Assembly (NCBI RefSeq): GCF_024623455.1
Contig: NZ_JANIPJ010000012.1
Coordinates: 160,590-224,589, forward strand
Direction of reading: 5' to 3'
DNA: 64,000 bases
Source of the DNA: Paenibacillus soyae
GTDB lineage: Bacteria; Bacillota; Bacilli; Paenibacillales; Paenibacillaceae
Positions 7,526-15,892 of the stretch are shown here, one piece after another; within the stretch, counting starts at the first letter, position 1; every line of letters begins with the position of its first letter. The position numbers and the translations under genes are program-made. Under the pieces are notes generated by a model. That model saw only the letters and a list, made by a program, of their open reading frames with translations, did not search any database and had not been told where the DNA came from.

Positions 7526-10146
7526 GGGCTATTGACCTCCTCTTGCGGCATGATGGTTACCGGCAAATGCTCCCCGATCATTTCCAAGCAAACGATAGTG
7601 TTAATCGACCATTGAGAGACCGTATTGGTCGAAATCCACGGAATTTCTCGTATGCTCCGGACAAATTCCTGGCGCGGCACCTCCCGCGTCTCGAGCGGAA
7701 TCTCCACGCTCCAATTATAGGGACTTCGCAGCAGATAGTCCCATGCCTGCTTGGCGAGCTCCCCGTTGTTCATCCGGCTGGCCGAGAAGGCCATCATGGC
7801 CGTCGACAGCATCGGGATGTTCCAATCCTTGCCTTGCAGCGCGCCGGAAGTGCGGCGGATCTTCTCTTCCTTCGGCAGGTTGTAGAACTCCCCGTACTCC
7901 GCCAGCATCGCGTCCCACTCGGGATCCTGCAGCAGATACGCCATCTCGGTCCAGACCTGCGCGCCGCCCATGCAGATCATCAGGTGATGCCCGTAATTTT
8001 CGTGCCCCATGAAGAGAAGCTCTCCGGTTTTCGGCTCATAGCCGAAGACGGGACCGGTCAGCAGACGGTTCGGCATGCCCTTTAGGCACTCGATTCCTCT
8101 AAGCATCTTATCCCGATAGGACGTATCCTCGTACCGTTCCCAATGCGCCAGCCAGTTCGAGCAGAAGGCGGCCCAATCCGGTCCGCTACGCGTGTGCGTC
8201 GGAAATTCGTCCTTGGCGAAATAAGCCCGCATCGGATCCAGGCGAAGCGTCGCATAGTCCGAATCCTTTGCCTCGTCCATGATGTCCATGATGCGTTCGT
8301 CTGCCGTTAAATAGTAATAAAATTTATGAAGCCCCGCCATGCCGATCCGCGCTTCCTTGCAGCCGCAGCCCCAGTGCAGCACGTTATGCCTGGAACCGAG
8401 GCCGGCATACTCGCCGATGTGGTAGACGTCCACCTCGCTCGTATGGCGGGTCATCGCTTCCGCCAGCCGGAATATATCCGCCCGCCCCGAGCGGAGAAAC
8501 ATATACCATAACCAGATATTCGGCGCCAGCTCCGTATTTTGCCAAGCGCAGCCGCCGATATCGTACTTCCAAGTATGGCGCACCGGGTCGTAGCTGTGCA
8601 TCACGTCTCCATAATCCCAGAACCCGTACCAGCGCCGCTGCTCGATCTCCTCCTGATAGAAGCCGATCAACTGATCCAGCGTATCTTCGAGCTGCGATTT
8701 CACGGGCGTGGAGCGATCGGGCAGGCTCCAGAAGCCGAGCGCCCTTGTCTCGTGATAACGGGCCGGCTCGCAGACGAGCAGCGGAGGAGACTCCTTCTCC
8801 CGTACCATGGCGTCCAGCGTGTCGTGGTTCGGCGTGCTTTCGCAGCACCACAGCATGAGCTCGCTCGTATTGCCGACTCCGTACGGCGTGCTGCGAAGCT
8901 CATCCGCGCCTTCATAACAGGAGATCACATGCGTTTCGGTATCGTAATGCCTCAGATCCATGGCCGGGGCGTCCGGCGACCAGAACCAAGCGGTAATGGC
9001 CGCTTCCTCCCCCGTCAAGCCAGCCGCTTCCAAACCGGTAGGGAACTTCTCCCAGAACCGGCGCACGCCTATCGCGAGCCCGCCTTCTTCGCCGCCGGTG
9101 TACAGCAGTCCGCCCGCTCTGCTTCCGGACACGGAGTGGATCCAGCCGCAGCCTTCCTTCGTCCGCTTCTGGATCATATAGGAATCGGAGGAGATCTGGG
9201 TCAGCTTGAAATCTCCCCATTCCGGGGAATCGTCGAGCAGCGACCTTAAGCCGGCATCTTGATCCGAGTCGAGGGAAAGGAATGATCCCGCGGTCTGCTG
9301 CTCATACAGCTCGCGCTGTCTGTCAGGCAAACGAAACGTCATCAGTCCTTTGGGCGATTCGCTGAACCAGCCCGTATCTCCGGCCATCCGCAGATGGCGG
9401 TTATAGAGCGGCCCTTTCATCGGAATAGTGAAACGAATGCCTAATCCTTTCAGGAAATCCTGGTGGGGGTTCCCGTCGTACAACAACGTATGAACGATGC
9501 GGATCGATGCTTGCCGCGCATAAAAAACAAAACGCAGCGTAAAGGGAAGCCACCTGCGCCCGCCTGCGGTCGATTGATGCCGACCCTGGATTTTGACGAC
9601 CGCACGAATGGGCCCCTTTTGTTCTACCTTCGTACTCTCCACGATGCTCTGCAGCGTTTCTTCCACGATCGTGTTTCTGCCCGATGTGTAATGGCGTTCC
9701 TCGCGCATCGCGACCAGCCTGCCTTCCGCGCATAGCTTCCTCCCGTCTCTCGAAAGCTCTCGTATGACCGACGGGCCGGAACGATTGAACCGGCAGACGA
9801 CAGCCCCGGTATCAACCTCGATATATTCGTCGGCTTCCTTCACGGACAAGCTCGCGTCAGCCGGCGCGGCCGCCCCGGGCTCCAGCGAATAGTTGTCCAC
9901 CGGCTCCGAGTGGAAGGATGCCGCATGCGCCGTCCATTTCACGCTGCCGTCCGGCCAATAAGCCGTCGGCCAGCTTTGCACCGGAACGCTTGCTCCATCG
10001 TTCCCGCACAGCTTAAGCGGCGTATTTCGGTCCAGTTCCCCTTGCTTCCACGGCACGCCCCAGGTGACGCCCGCTGGCCAAGCCGGCTTTCCTTCAAGCC
10101 ACGACAGAGACGGAGTTGCCGCCATTCCGTTGGCGTTTGCGCTCAT
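7522..10146 (-). CDS. yetA: YetA/PcRGLX-like protein (PL26-like exo-rhamnogalacturonan lyase family)
   Basis: 874 residues, the length of Bacillus YetA. The N-terminal beta-rich region begins PAWPAGVTWGVPWKQGEL and continues WPTAYWPDGSVKWTAHAAS, a pattern of the RIFT-barrel domain of PcRGLX-type proteins; the helical toroid part (about 400-750) is rich in Trp and Tyr, with WGCGCKEARIGMAGLHKFYY. PcRGLX is an exo-acting rhamnogalacturonan lyase; for bacterial YetA proteins the activity is inferred. No signal peptide. It lies between the YesU-like and PL11 genes and probably processes unsaturated rhamnogalacturonan oligosaccharides in the cell. Confidence 0.78.
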   Translation of the reverse strand: MSANANGMAATPSLSWLEGKPAWPAGVTWGVPWKQGELDRNTPLKLCGNDGASVPVQSWPTAYWPDGSVKWTAHAASFHSEPVDNYSLEPGAAAPADASLSVKEADEYIEVDTGAVVCRFNRSGPSVIRELSRDGRKLCAEGRLVAMREERHYTSGRNTIVEETLQSIVESTKVEQKGPIRAVVKIQGRHQSTAGGRRWLPFTLRFVFYARQASIRIVHTLLYDGNPHQDFLKGLGIRFTIPMKGPLYNRHLRMAGDTGWFSESPKGLMTFRLPDRQRELYEQQTAGSFLSLDSDQDAGLRSLLDDSPEWGDFKLTQISSDSYMIQKRTKEGCGWIHSVSGSRAGGLLYTGGEEGGLAIGVRRFWEKFPTGLEAAGLTGEEAAITAWFWSPDAPAMDLRHYDTETHVISCYEGADELRSTPYGVGNTSELMLWCCESTPNHDTLDAMVREKESPPLLVCEPARYHETRALGFWSLPDRSTPVKSQLEDTLDQLIGFYQEEIEQRRWYGFWDYGDVMHSYDPVRHTWKYDIGGCAWQNTELAPNIWLWYMFLRSGRADIFRLAEAMTRHTSEVDVYHIGEYAGLGSRHNVLHWGCGCKEARIGMAGLHKFYYYLTADERIMDIMDEAKDSDYATLRLDPMRAYFAKDEFPTHTRSGPDWAAFCSNWLAHWERYEDTSYRDKMLRGIECLKGMPNRLLTGPVFGYEPKTGELLFMGHENYGHHLMICMGGAQVWTEMAYLLQDPEWDAMLAEYGEFYNLPKEEKIRRTSGALQGKDWNIPMLSTAMMAFSASRMNNGELAKQAWDYLLRSPYNWSVEIPLETREVPRQEFVRSIREIPWISTNTVSQWSINTIVCLEMIGEHLPVTIMPQEEVNSP

Positions 10147-10152
10147 TCTCGA

Positions 10153-10854
10153 TCATCTCCCTTGCAAGCTTTTTAACGAATACACCTCAAGCTCGGAATA
10201 TTCCGCGATCATCGGCGCCATCTGCCGAAACCCGATTTTCCCGCCGCCCAGCACCGGTCCGTACGTCTCTCCGTCGTCCATGTACTGGAAGAGCGGAAGA
10301 CCGTCGATCGAGAACCGGATGACCGGACCGCTCTTGACCACCTGAATCCGATAAGGCGGATCGCAGTCCGCGATGGACGGAATGGGGTCCGCGCCTTGGG
10401 CTGTAAGATGAAAGCCATAGCTTTTGCGCAGATTGCAGGTCTGGAACCGGCGCTCGGACGCGTAGCTTTTGCGGAAATACGAGATGTGGTAGGCGTTGAT
10501 GTCGCCATGATGATACTGATCATAAATGCCGTTTCTCGGAAGAAGCGCGGGGTCGAACAAGTCTTCCCCTCCTCTTCCTGCCGCCGAGAAGAACAAGATG
10601 CAAAGCCCGGGCTGCCGAATCGGCCAAAAGTTAAAACGGATCGCGATATCGTCGGGGAACGTCTCCTTGCACCAATACACGATATTCGCGGCTTGCCCCT
10701 CCTTCGGATCTCTTATGCTCTCCAGCCTCATTCGTCCGAGCGGGAAGCTCGCCGCCCCGTCCCCTTCCATTACGAATGCCCGGGCATCGGCCTCATGCCT
10801 TAGAGGATTCGCGTACAACAGCTCCCCAAGCTCAATCTCCTCTGCAATGCCCAT
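10153..10854 (-). CDS. yesU: YesU-like DUF1961 family protein
   Basis: 233 residues, one jelly-roll (concanavalin-like) domain of the DUF1961 family to which Bacillus YesU belongs. Typical stretches are LYANPLRHEADARAFVMEG near the start, NIVYWCKETFPDDIAIRFNFWP, and PYRIQVVKSGPVIRFSIDG before the C-terminal strands. Catalytic activity has not, to my knowledge, been shown; the fold and its constant presence in rhamnogalacturonan loci suggest binding or cleavage of a pectin oligosaccharide. No signal peptide. GAGGG precedes the ATG, and the YetA-like gene starts 6 bases after its stop. Confidence 0.82.
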   Translation of the reverse strand: MGIAEEIELGELLYANPLRHEADARAFVMEGDGAASFPLGRMRLESIRDPKEGQAANIVYWCKETFPDDIAIRFNFWPIRQPGLCILFFSAAGRGGEDLFDPALLPRNGIYDQYHHGDINAYHISYFRKSYASERRFQTCNLRKSYGFHLTAQGADPIPSIADCDPPYRIQVVKSGPVIRFSIDGLPLFQYMDDGETYGPVLGGGKIGFRQMAPMIAEYSELEVYSLKSLQGR

Positions 10855-10875
10855 GTTTTTCCCTCCTCTCCCTCC

Positions 10876-12147
10876 TTAGCGGTACTCTCCTCCGGGGTAC
10901 AGCGTGGAGCTGTACAGCCTCTTCGGCTGCGTCAGCGGAGCCCACGGCCGGCGGGGCTTCAGCTCCATCGGACCGCTCGCAAAGATTCGAACCTCGTTTT
11001 GGTTATAAATGAGCACCTGCTCCTTGCCCGAGCCAACCAAGTCCGCATGCGCGACATAACCATCCGCCGGGAAGGTCACAGCCGCGTTCAGATGTCCGTC
11101 GTACAGCGTCGGATGGATGCCGCCTCCGCGGCGATACGCCAATATATAGTCGAGCGGACCGTCATCCCAATTCGGGAGCGTCTCGATAATCGTCAGCCAT
11201 CCGCTTGTTTGCCGGTCTTCCTTCCACACTTCTCGCCCTTGCGCGTCGAGCAGGAACAACCCGTCCTTGCCTTGGTCGGAGAAGCCGCCTCCGGTATCAC
11301 CGCGCCGGATCCGGTCGAGCCCGGCGATTTGCAGCCCCGGCATATCATTCCGGAATTTGCCCAGCGCGACATGCTGGGATTCGATCGAATCCTCATAACG
11401 CCATAGCTCGTTGCCCCGCGCATCATACATGACGGTCACGCTGCCGCCGATGACGATCTCCTCTTCTCCGTCCGCGTTCACGTCGCCGACCCAGATGTAA
11501 TCCGCGTGATCGTCTAAATCCTTGGCCGACCACAGCTTCTTTCCGTCATGATCAAGCAGGTCATAGCCCGCCATCACTTCGTCGCGGCCGTCTCCGTCGA
11601 AGTCGTACACCCAAGGAAAATGGCCCGGATTGCCTTGATGCGTCCATAAGAGATTGAAGTCTCGGTCCAATGCCCAGAGCGTCCTGTAACGGTCCTTCAA
11701 AATGATATCCGCCGCATACGATCCGCCGCTTAGATTGGCGATGATGATGCAATCGTGCGCGAGCTCCGACGGCAATTCGAAGGAGCGCTTCTCTTGCCCC
11801 GTTCTCCCATCCAAGATGAAGAAGCGCTTATTCATGACGCACAGCACCTCGCAGCGTCCGTCGCCGTCAATGTCATAGAGCTGGGCCGGATAATCGGAGC
11901 CCGGCCCGCCGCAATTCGGATCGGGCGTGCCGACCTGCCACAGCACGTTGCCGTCCAGATCGAAAGCGGTCATGCATTGCACCTGATGAGGAACATACCG
12001 ATCATCGATTCCTCCGTCCGGCTGCACCATGACGATTTCCATACGGCCGTCTCCGTCGAGGTCTCCGAGGAGCATTTTGGTTCGCAGACCGGCTTGGCTG
12101 ATGTCTAATGTTTGAATGAGAGCAGAACCTGCATCGCGTTTTGTCAT
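10876..12147 (-). CDS. FG-GAP/VCBS beta-propeller protein of the rhamnogalacturonan locus
   Basis: 423 residues. It has repeated calcium-binding blades: LLGDLDGDGRMEIVMVQ, LYDIDGDGRCEVLCVM, YDFDGDGRDEVMAGYDL and GDVNADGEEEIVIGG, as in the propeller of PL11 lyases and in FG-GAP proteins. It lacks the N-terminal domain and the catalytic surface of a full PL11 enzyme and has no signal peptide. It may be a sugar-binding protein or an unrecognised lyase. I placed the start at MTKRDAG because GGAGG lies 9 bases before that ATG; the frame is open for eight more codons, but that extension covers the hairpin at 12171-12207. Confidence 0.75.
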   Translation of the reverse strand: MTKRDAGSALIQTLDISQAGLRTKMLLGDLDGDGRMEIVMVQPDGGIDDRYVPHQVQCMTAFDLDGNVLWQVGTPDPNCGGPGSDYPAQLYDIDGDGRCEVLCVMNKRFFILDGRTGQEKRSFELPSELAHDCIIIANLSGGSYAADIILKDRYRTLWALDRDFNLLWTHQGNPGHFPWVYDFDGDGRDEVMAGYDLLDHDGKKLWSAKDLDDHADYIWVGDVNADGEEEIVIGGSVTVMYDARGNELWRYEDSIESQHVALGKFRNDMPGLQIAGLDRIRRGDTGGGFSDQGKDGLFLLDAQGREVWKEDRQTSGWLTIIETLPNWDDGPLDYILAYRRGGGIHPTLYDGHLNAAVTFPADGYVAHADLVGSGKEQVLIYNQNEVRIFASGPMELKPRRPWAPLTQPKRLYSSTLYPGGEYR

Positions 12148-12170
12148 CGTTATTCGCCTCCAATGAAGCA

Positions 12171-12207
12171 ATAGACAGTGCGGCGATACGCTCGCGGCAC
12201 TGTCTAT
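12171..12207 (-). terminator. Hairpin after the solute-binding-protein gene
   Basis: ATAGACAGTGC (12171-12181) pairs with GCACTGTCTAT (12197-12207). On the minus strand there is no good U-run after it, so it is more likely an mRNA-stabilising or partly terminating element that raises binding-protein mRNA over the downstream enzyme genes. Confidence 0.6.
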
Positions 12208-12218
12208 CGTCCTCTTAC

Positions 12219-13787
12219 CTACTTCTGAGATTCCTTATAGAGCCTGTTGATCTCCTCGATATAATCGTCTCCGCCGGTTTCTCTCCACAGCTTGACAGCC
12301 GCGTCCAGTCCGGCGTCGTCGATCTGGCCGACGATGTATTGAATCCGCGCGTCCGCGATGATGTTGTCCAGCTGCTGCCCTTTCTGAGCGTACACTTCGG
12401 ATACGAGCGGCTGCGCCGGATTGGCGACAACGATCTTCTCGTTGGCTGCCTGAACCTCGGCGATCATGTTGTTGATCTCCGTTTGCTCCAGCGTCGGCGT
12501 ATCCGGTCCGATGAACGTGAGCATTTGATTTAGGCCATTGTATTGCTGCAGCACGCCGGGATCTAGATTTTCCTTAGGCACGATGTAGCCGTCGACCATG
12601 TCGTAGTGCGTGCCTTCCAAGCCGTATCCAAGCAGCATTTGCATTTCCACGTCGCCTAGCTTATCGATGAAAGCAAGCACTTTCTTCAGCTCTTCCTCCG
12701 TCTTCACCGCGGATTTCGAGATCGCGAGCATGCCCGCATAGCCCGTTGTCGGCATATCCCGATGTCCCTTCGGACCGACTGGCGCCTGGAATACGTTGGT
12801 GTAGGAGGTGTCTCTCGGCTCCTTCTCCTGCATAGGGCTGTTGAGGCGGCGGGCGTTATCCGCCACATCCACGAATACGCCGGCTTCGCCGTTCACGAAC
12901 GGATCGTTCCATACGGCCGAATCCATGACCGCGAAGTCTTCGTTGACGAGCCCTTCCTCGTACAGCTTGCGGAAAAACTTCAGCGCTTCCCGATATTCCG
13001 GCGTCATGTGCGTCGGCACCAGATTGCCGCTTCCGTCGTCGCCCCAGCCGTTCGGCGCGCCGAACCATACTTGCATGATGTCCCAAGGCCCCGCGTATTT
13101 CGTAATAACGACGCCATAAGTATCGTCCTTGCCATCTTGGTCCGGATCCTGTTCCTTGAACGCCTTCAGAACATTGTAGAACTCGTCGATCGTCTTAGGC
13201 GGCTGCAAGCCGAGGTTATCCATCCACACTTTATTGAGCGTAACCCCCATCCGTCCAAGAACGCGCTCGCGGTAAATGCCGTAATTTTTGCCGTCGATGG
13301 AGGAGTTGTTCAGCACGATGTCGTTAGCCATGCTCAAATTCGGGTAGTCCTTGAGGTATGGCCCCAATTCCCAGAATGCGCCGGCGCGAGCCGCGCTGAT
13401 GAAGCTTGGCGTCTTGTCCACGACCATAATGCTCGGCAGCTGGCCGGATGCAAGCGTAATGTTCACTTTATCAGGGTAAGAGCTGTTCGGGACGAACTGA
13501 ATGTCCACATCCGTATTCGTGTACTCCTCGAGCTTCTTGATGACCGGACTGTCGGCATTCGGAAGATTGGTATCGAAGGACTGCATCATGATGCTGATCT
13601 TATAAGGCTCTTCTTGCTTCTCTCCGCCATCGGTCTCGGTCCCGGTATTCTGCGTGCTCTGCGGCGGCGTGCTTTCCTTGTTCCCTTCCGAGCCTTCGTT
13701 GCCGCCCGAGCAGGCCGACAGCAGCAGCACCGACGACAAGACGAGGAACGCCAAGTTTTTTCTTAACCCTGATTTTTCTTTTTTCAT
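12219..13787 (-). CDS. Extracellular sugar-binding lipoprotein of ABC importer (YtcQ/LplA type)
   Basis: 522 residues. A lipoprotein signal with lipobox LLSACSGG (Cys26) is followed by a Ser/Thr/Glu-rich linker and a family-1 type bilobal binding domain; YKISIMMQSFDTN starts the first lobe. It captures oligosaccharides outside the membrane and delivers them to the two permeases encoded just upstream. The neighbours point to rhamnogalacturonan oligosaccharides. GGAGGGC precedes the ATG. It is followed by a hairpin at 12171-12207. Confidence 0.9.
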   Translation of the reverse strand: MKKEKSGLRKNLAFLVLSSVLLLSACSGGNEGSEGNKESTPPQSTQNTGTETDGGEKQEEPYKISIMMQSFDTNLPNADSPVIKKLEEYTNTDVDIQFVPNSSYPDKVNITLASGQLPSIMVVDKTPSFISAARAGAFWELGPYLKDYPNLSMANDIVLNNSSIDGKNYGIYRERVLGRMGVTLNKVWMDNLGLQPPKTIDEFYNVLKAFKEQDPDQDGKDDTYGVVITKYAGPWDIMQVWFGAPNGWGDDGSGNLVPTHMTPEYREALKFFRKLYEEGLVNEDFAVMDSAVWNDPFVNGEAGVFVDVADNARRLNSPMQEKEPRDTSYTNVFQAPVGPKGHRDMPTTGYAGMLAISKSAVKTEEELKKVLAFIDKLGDVEMQMLLGYGLEGTHYDMVDGYIVPKENLDPGVLQQYNGLNQMLTFIGPDTPTLEQTEINNMIAEVQAANEKIVVANPAQPLVSEVYAQKGQQLDNIIADARIQYIVGQIDDAGLDAAVKLWRETGGDDYIEEINRLYKESQK

Positions 13788-13853
13788 GAAATGCCCTCCT
13801 CTTTATGAATAGATGAATCGATGCATCTATATAGATATCACGAACGTGATGAT

Positions 13854-14741
13854 CTACCCTTTGATGGAGCCTAGCAGCACGCCTTTGGCGAAGTGCTTCT
13901 GCAGGAACGGATAGACGAGAAGAATGGGAAGCGTGCCGACGACGATAACCGCCATCTTCACCGATTGATCCGGCGGCTCCACGAAATTCGGATCCATGGC
14001 GCCCATATCGCCCGCCGCCATCTGCGATAGCATGACGATCTCCCTCAGAATGACCTGCAGCGGCCATTTCATATGGTCGTTCAGGAACAGCAATGCGGAG
14101 AAAAAGTTGTTCCAGTGGCCCACCGCGTAGAACAGGCCGAACGTCGCGATGATCGGCTTCGACAGCGGAAGCACGATGCGCCACAGCACCCCAAGGTCGG
14201 TACACCCGTCGATCCGGGCCGATTCCTCGAGTCCCGGCGGAAGCTCCTGGAAGAAGTTTTTGATAATGATCATATTGAACGCGCTGATCGCGCCCGGCAG
14301 AATAACGGCGGCGTACGTGTCGAGCAGCCCGAGCTCCTTCACGACCAAGTAACCCGGAATCATCCCGCCGCTGAACAGCATGGAGAAGACGACCAGATTC
14401 ATGATGACGTTGCGTCCCATCAAGTCTTTGCGGGAAAGCGCGTAAGCCATCGTGAACGTGAACGCCAGATTAGCGATCGTGCCGGCTATCGTTATGATGA
14501 CCGAGTTGATCATGCTTCGGGATACCGTATCCGTCGAGAAAATATATTGGTAGGCGGAGAAGGACGGGTCCCGCGGAAAGATAAAAAATTCCCGTTCCAT
14601 CAATTCTACTTCCGTCGCAAACGATCCCGCGATAATGTAGATAAACGGCAGCACCGTCACCAGCGCCAGAAGTCCAAGAAACAAGTAGTTCAATCCGTCG
14701 AACAGCTTCTCGCCGATCGAGTCATGTTTGCTGCTGTTCAT
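13854..14741 (-). CDS. Carbohydrate ABC transporter permease (YtcP/LplC type)
   Basis: 295 residues with six predicted membrane helices. The EAA loop that docks the ATPase reads EESARIDGCTDLGVLWRIVL, and the C-terminus ends KHFAKGVLLGSIKG, a hallmark of this subfamily. It pairs with the permease encoded 19 bases upstream to form the channel for oligosaccharides. AGGAGGTGAAGGAGA lies before the ATG. No ATPase gene is nearby; such importers usually share MsmX. Confidence 0.92.
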   Translation of the reverse strand: MNSSKHDSIGEKLFDGLNYLFLGLLALVTVLPFIYIIAGSFATEVELMEREFFIFPRDPSFSAYQYIFSTDTVSRSMINSVIITIAGTIANLAFTFTMAYALSRKDLMGRNVIMNLVVFSMLFSGGMIPGYLVVKELGLLDTYAAVILPGAISAFNMIIIKNFFQELPPGLEESARIDGCTDLGVLWRIVLPLSKPIIATFGLFYAVGHWNNFFSALLFLNDHMKWPLQVILREIVMLSQMAAGDMGAMDPNFVEPPDQSVKMAVIVVGTLPILLVYPFLQKHFAKGVLLGSIKG

Positions 14742-14760
14742 TCTCCTTCACCTCCTCTAA

Positions 14761-15723
14761 TTAGAAAATGCCTTCTTGTCCAAAACGTTTGGCGAGACGA
14801 TTGCTGCCGTAGATCAGCAGAATGCCGACGACCGATTTGAACAATCCGATGGCGGTGCTGTAGCTGAACGCTCCCTGCGTGATCCCGACGAAGTAGACGT
14901 ACGTATCGAAGACGTCCGCGACCGACCGGTTGAGCGAGTTGGTCATCAGGAAGATCTGCTCGAAGCCGTTGTCGAGGAAGCTGCCTAGCCGCAAGATCAA
15001 TAAGATAACGATCGTGCTGCTGATCGCGGGAATCGTAATATAGATGAGACGCTGGAATCGGCTCGCGCCGTCCACGACCGCCGCCTCGTATTGCTCCATG
15101 TCAACGGAAGCGAGAGCGGCCAAGAAGATGATCGTTCCCCATCCGGAATCCTTCCACATCATCTGAAGAATGATCATCGGACGGAACCAGTCCGTATCCG
15201 CAAGGAAATTAATCGATTGTCCCGTCACCGCGGCGACTAACTCGTTAATAATGCCGCCCGAGGTCGTGAGGAAGACGTACGTCATGCTTGCCACAATGAC
15301 CATCGATACGAAGTGAGGCACGTATACCAGCGTCTGGACGATCCGTTTGAAGTAAGCGAGCCTCACCTCATTCAGAAGAAGCGCCAATATAATAGGAGCC
15401 GGGAAGAAGAACACCAGATCGTAAATGGCCAATATGAGCGTGTTGCGCAGCAGCCGGAAAAAGTCCGGGTTGGCGAAAAAGTTGCGGAAGTGCTCGAACC
15501 CTACCCATTCGCTGTTCCAGAAGCCAAGGAACGGCTGATAGTTTTGAAAGGCGATCAGCACGCCCCACATGGGCAAATATTTGAATACCAGGAAGTACAG
15601 CAAGCCAGGCACCAGCAAAATGTACAGCCACTTATCTTTTTTAAGCTTGGACAGCCAGCGCCTCCGCTTAGGGATGCCCTGCCGGGCGGATACTTCGATT
15701 TCAGATTGCAGCGCCGTATTCAT
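14761..15723 (-). CDS. ABC transporter permease (YteP/LplB type)
   Basis: 320 residues, six predicted membrane helices, with the EAA loop EAAVVDGASRFQRLIYITIP and a C-terminus ending in RFGQEGIF. It is the first gene of the seven-gene rhamnogalacturonan operon. I placed the start at MNTALQSEIE because AAGGGTGAG lies just upstream; the longer frame to 15804 would cover the cre box and the promoter at 15776-15804. Expression is probably repressed by CcpA through the cre box and activated by the YesS-like protein encoded next door. Confidence 0.92.
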   Translation of the reverse strand: MNTALQSEIEVSARQGIPKRRRWLSKLKKDKWLYILLVPGLLYFLVFKYLPMWGVLIAFQNYQPFLGFWNSEWVGFEHFRNFFANPDFFRLLRNTLILAIYDLVFFFPAPIILALLLNEVRLAYFKRIVQTLVYVPHFVSMVIVASMTYVFLTTSGGIINELVAAVTGQSINFLADTDWFRPMIILQMMWKDSGWGTIIFLAALASVDMEQYEAAVVDGASRFQRLIYITIPAISSTIVILLILRLGSFLDNGFEQIFLMTNSLNRSVADVFDTYVYFVGITQGAFSYSTAIGLFKSVVGILLIYGSNRLAKRFGQEGIF

Positions 15724-15755
15724 CCACTCACCCTTTCTCTTCTTTTGCGCCGGAA

Positions 15756-15770
15756 TGTTATCGCTTACAT
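15756..15770 (-). promoter_or_regulatory. CcpA-binding cre box before the rhamnogalacturonan importer operon
   Basis: On the minus strand ATGTAAGCGATAACA matches the consensus WTGNAANCGNWNNCW at every position. It lies just downstream of the -10 box at 15776-15781, so bound CcpA would block initiation or early elongation of the operon. Confidence 0.72.
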
Positions 15771-15775
15771 GACCA

Positions 15776-15804
15776 AGTATCGCGTCAGGCCGAACAACTT
15801 TCAA
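15776..15804 (-). promoter_or_regulatory. SigA-type promoter of the rhamnogalacturonan importer operon
   Basis: Minus strand: TTGAAA (15799-15804), 17-base spacer, GATACT (15776-15781). The expected start point falls at the cre box. Confidence 0.55.
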
Positions 15805-15825
15805 TTGCCTATTTTTGTACGAAAA

Positions 15826-15846
15826 AAGCCTTGAAAATCAAGGCTT
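15826..15846 (-). terminator. Terminator of the YesS-like regulator gene
   Basis: AAGCCTTGA (15826-15834) pairs with TCAAGGCTT (15838-15846) around a 3-base loop; on the minus strand the stem runs into TTTTTT. It separates the regulator from the importer operon. Confidence 0.85.
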
Positions 15847-15892
15847 CGTCGTACCTATGGAACTTTTTTGGCGGGGTGGTACTCTTTTGTTT

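Noticed and set aside
5450..9735. Long plus-strand frames opposite the lyase and YetA-like genes (for example 6809-7462 and 8539-9249)
   Set aside because: They are antisense shadows of GC-rich genes: Arg/Pro/Ala-rich, no ribosome sites, no recognisable motifs.
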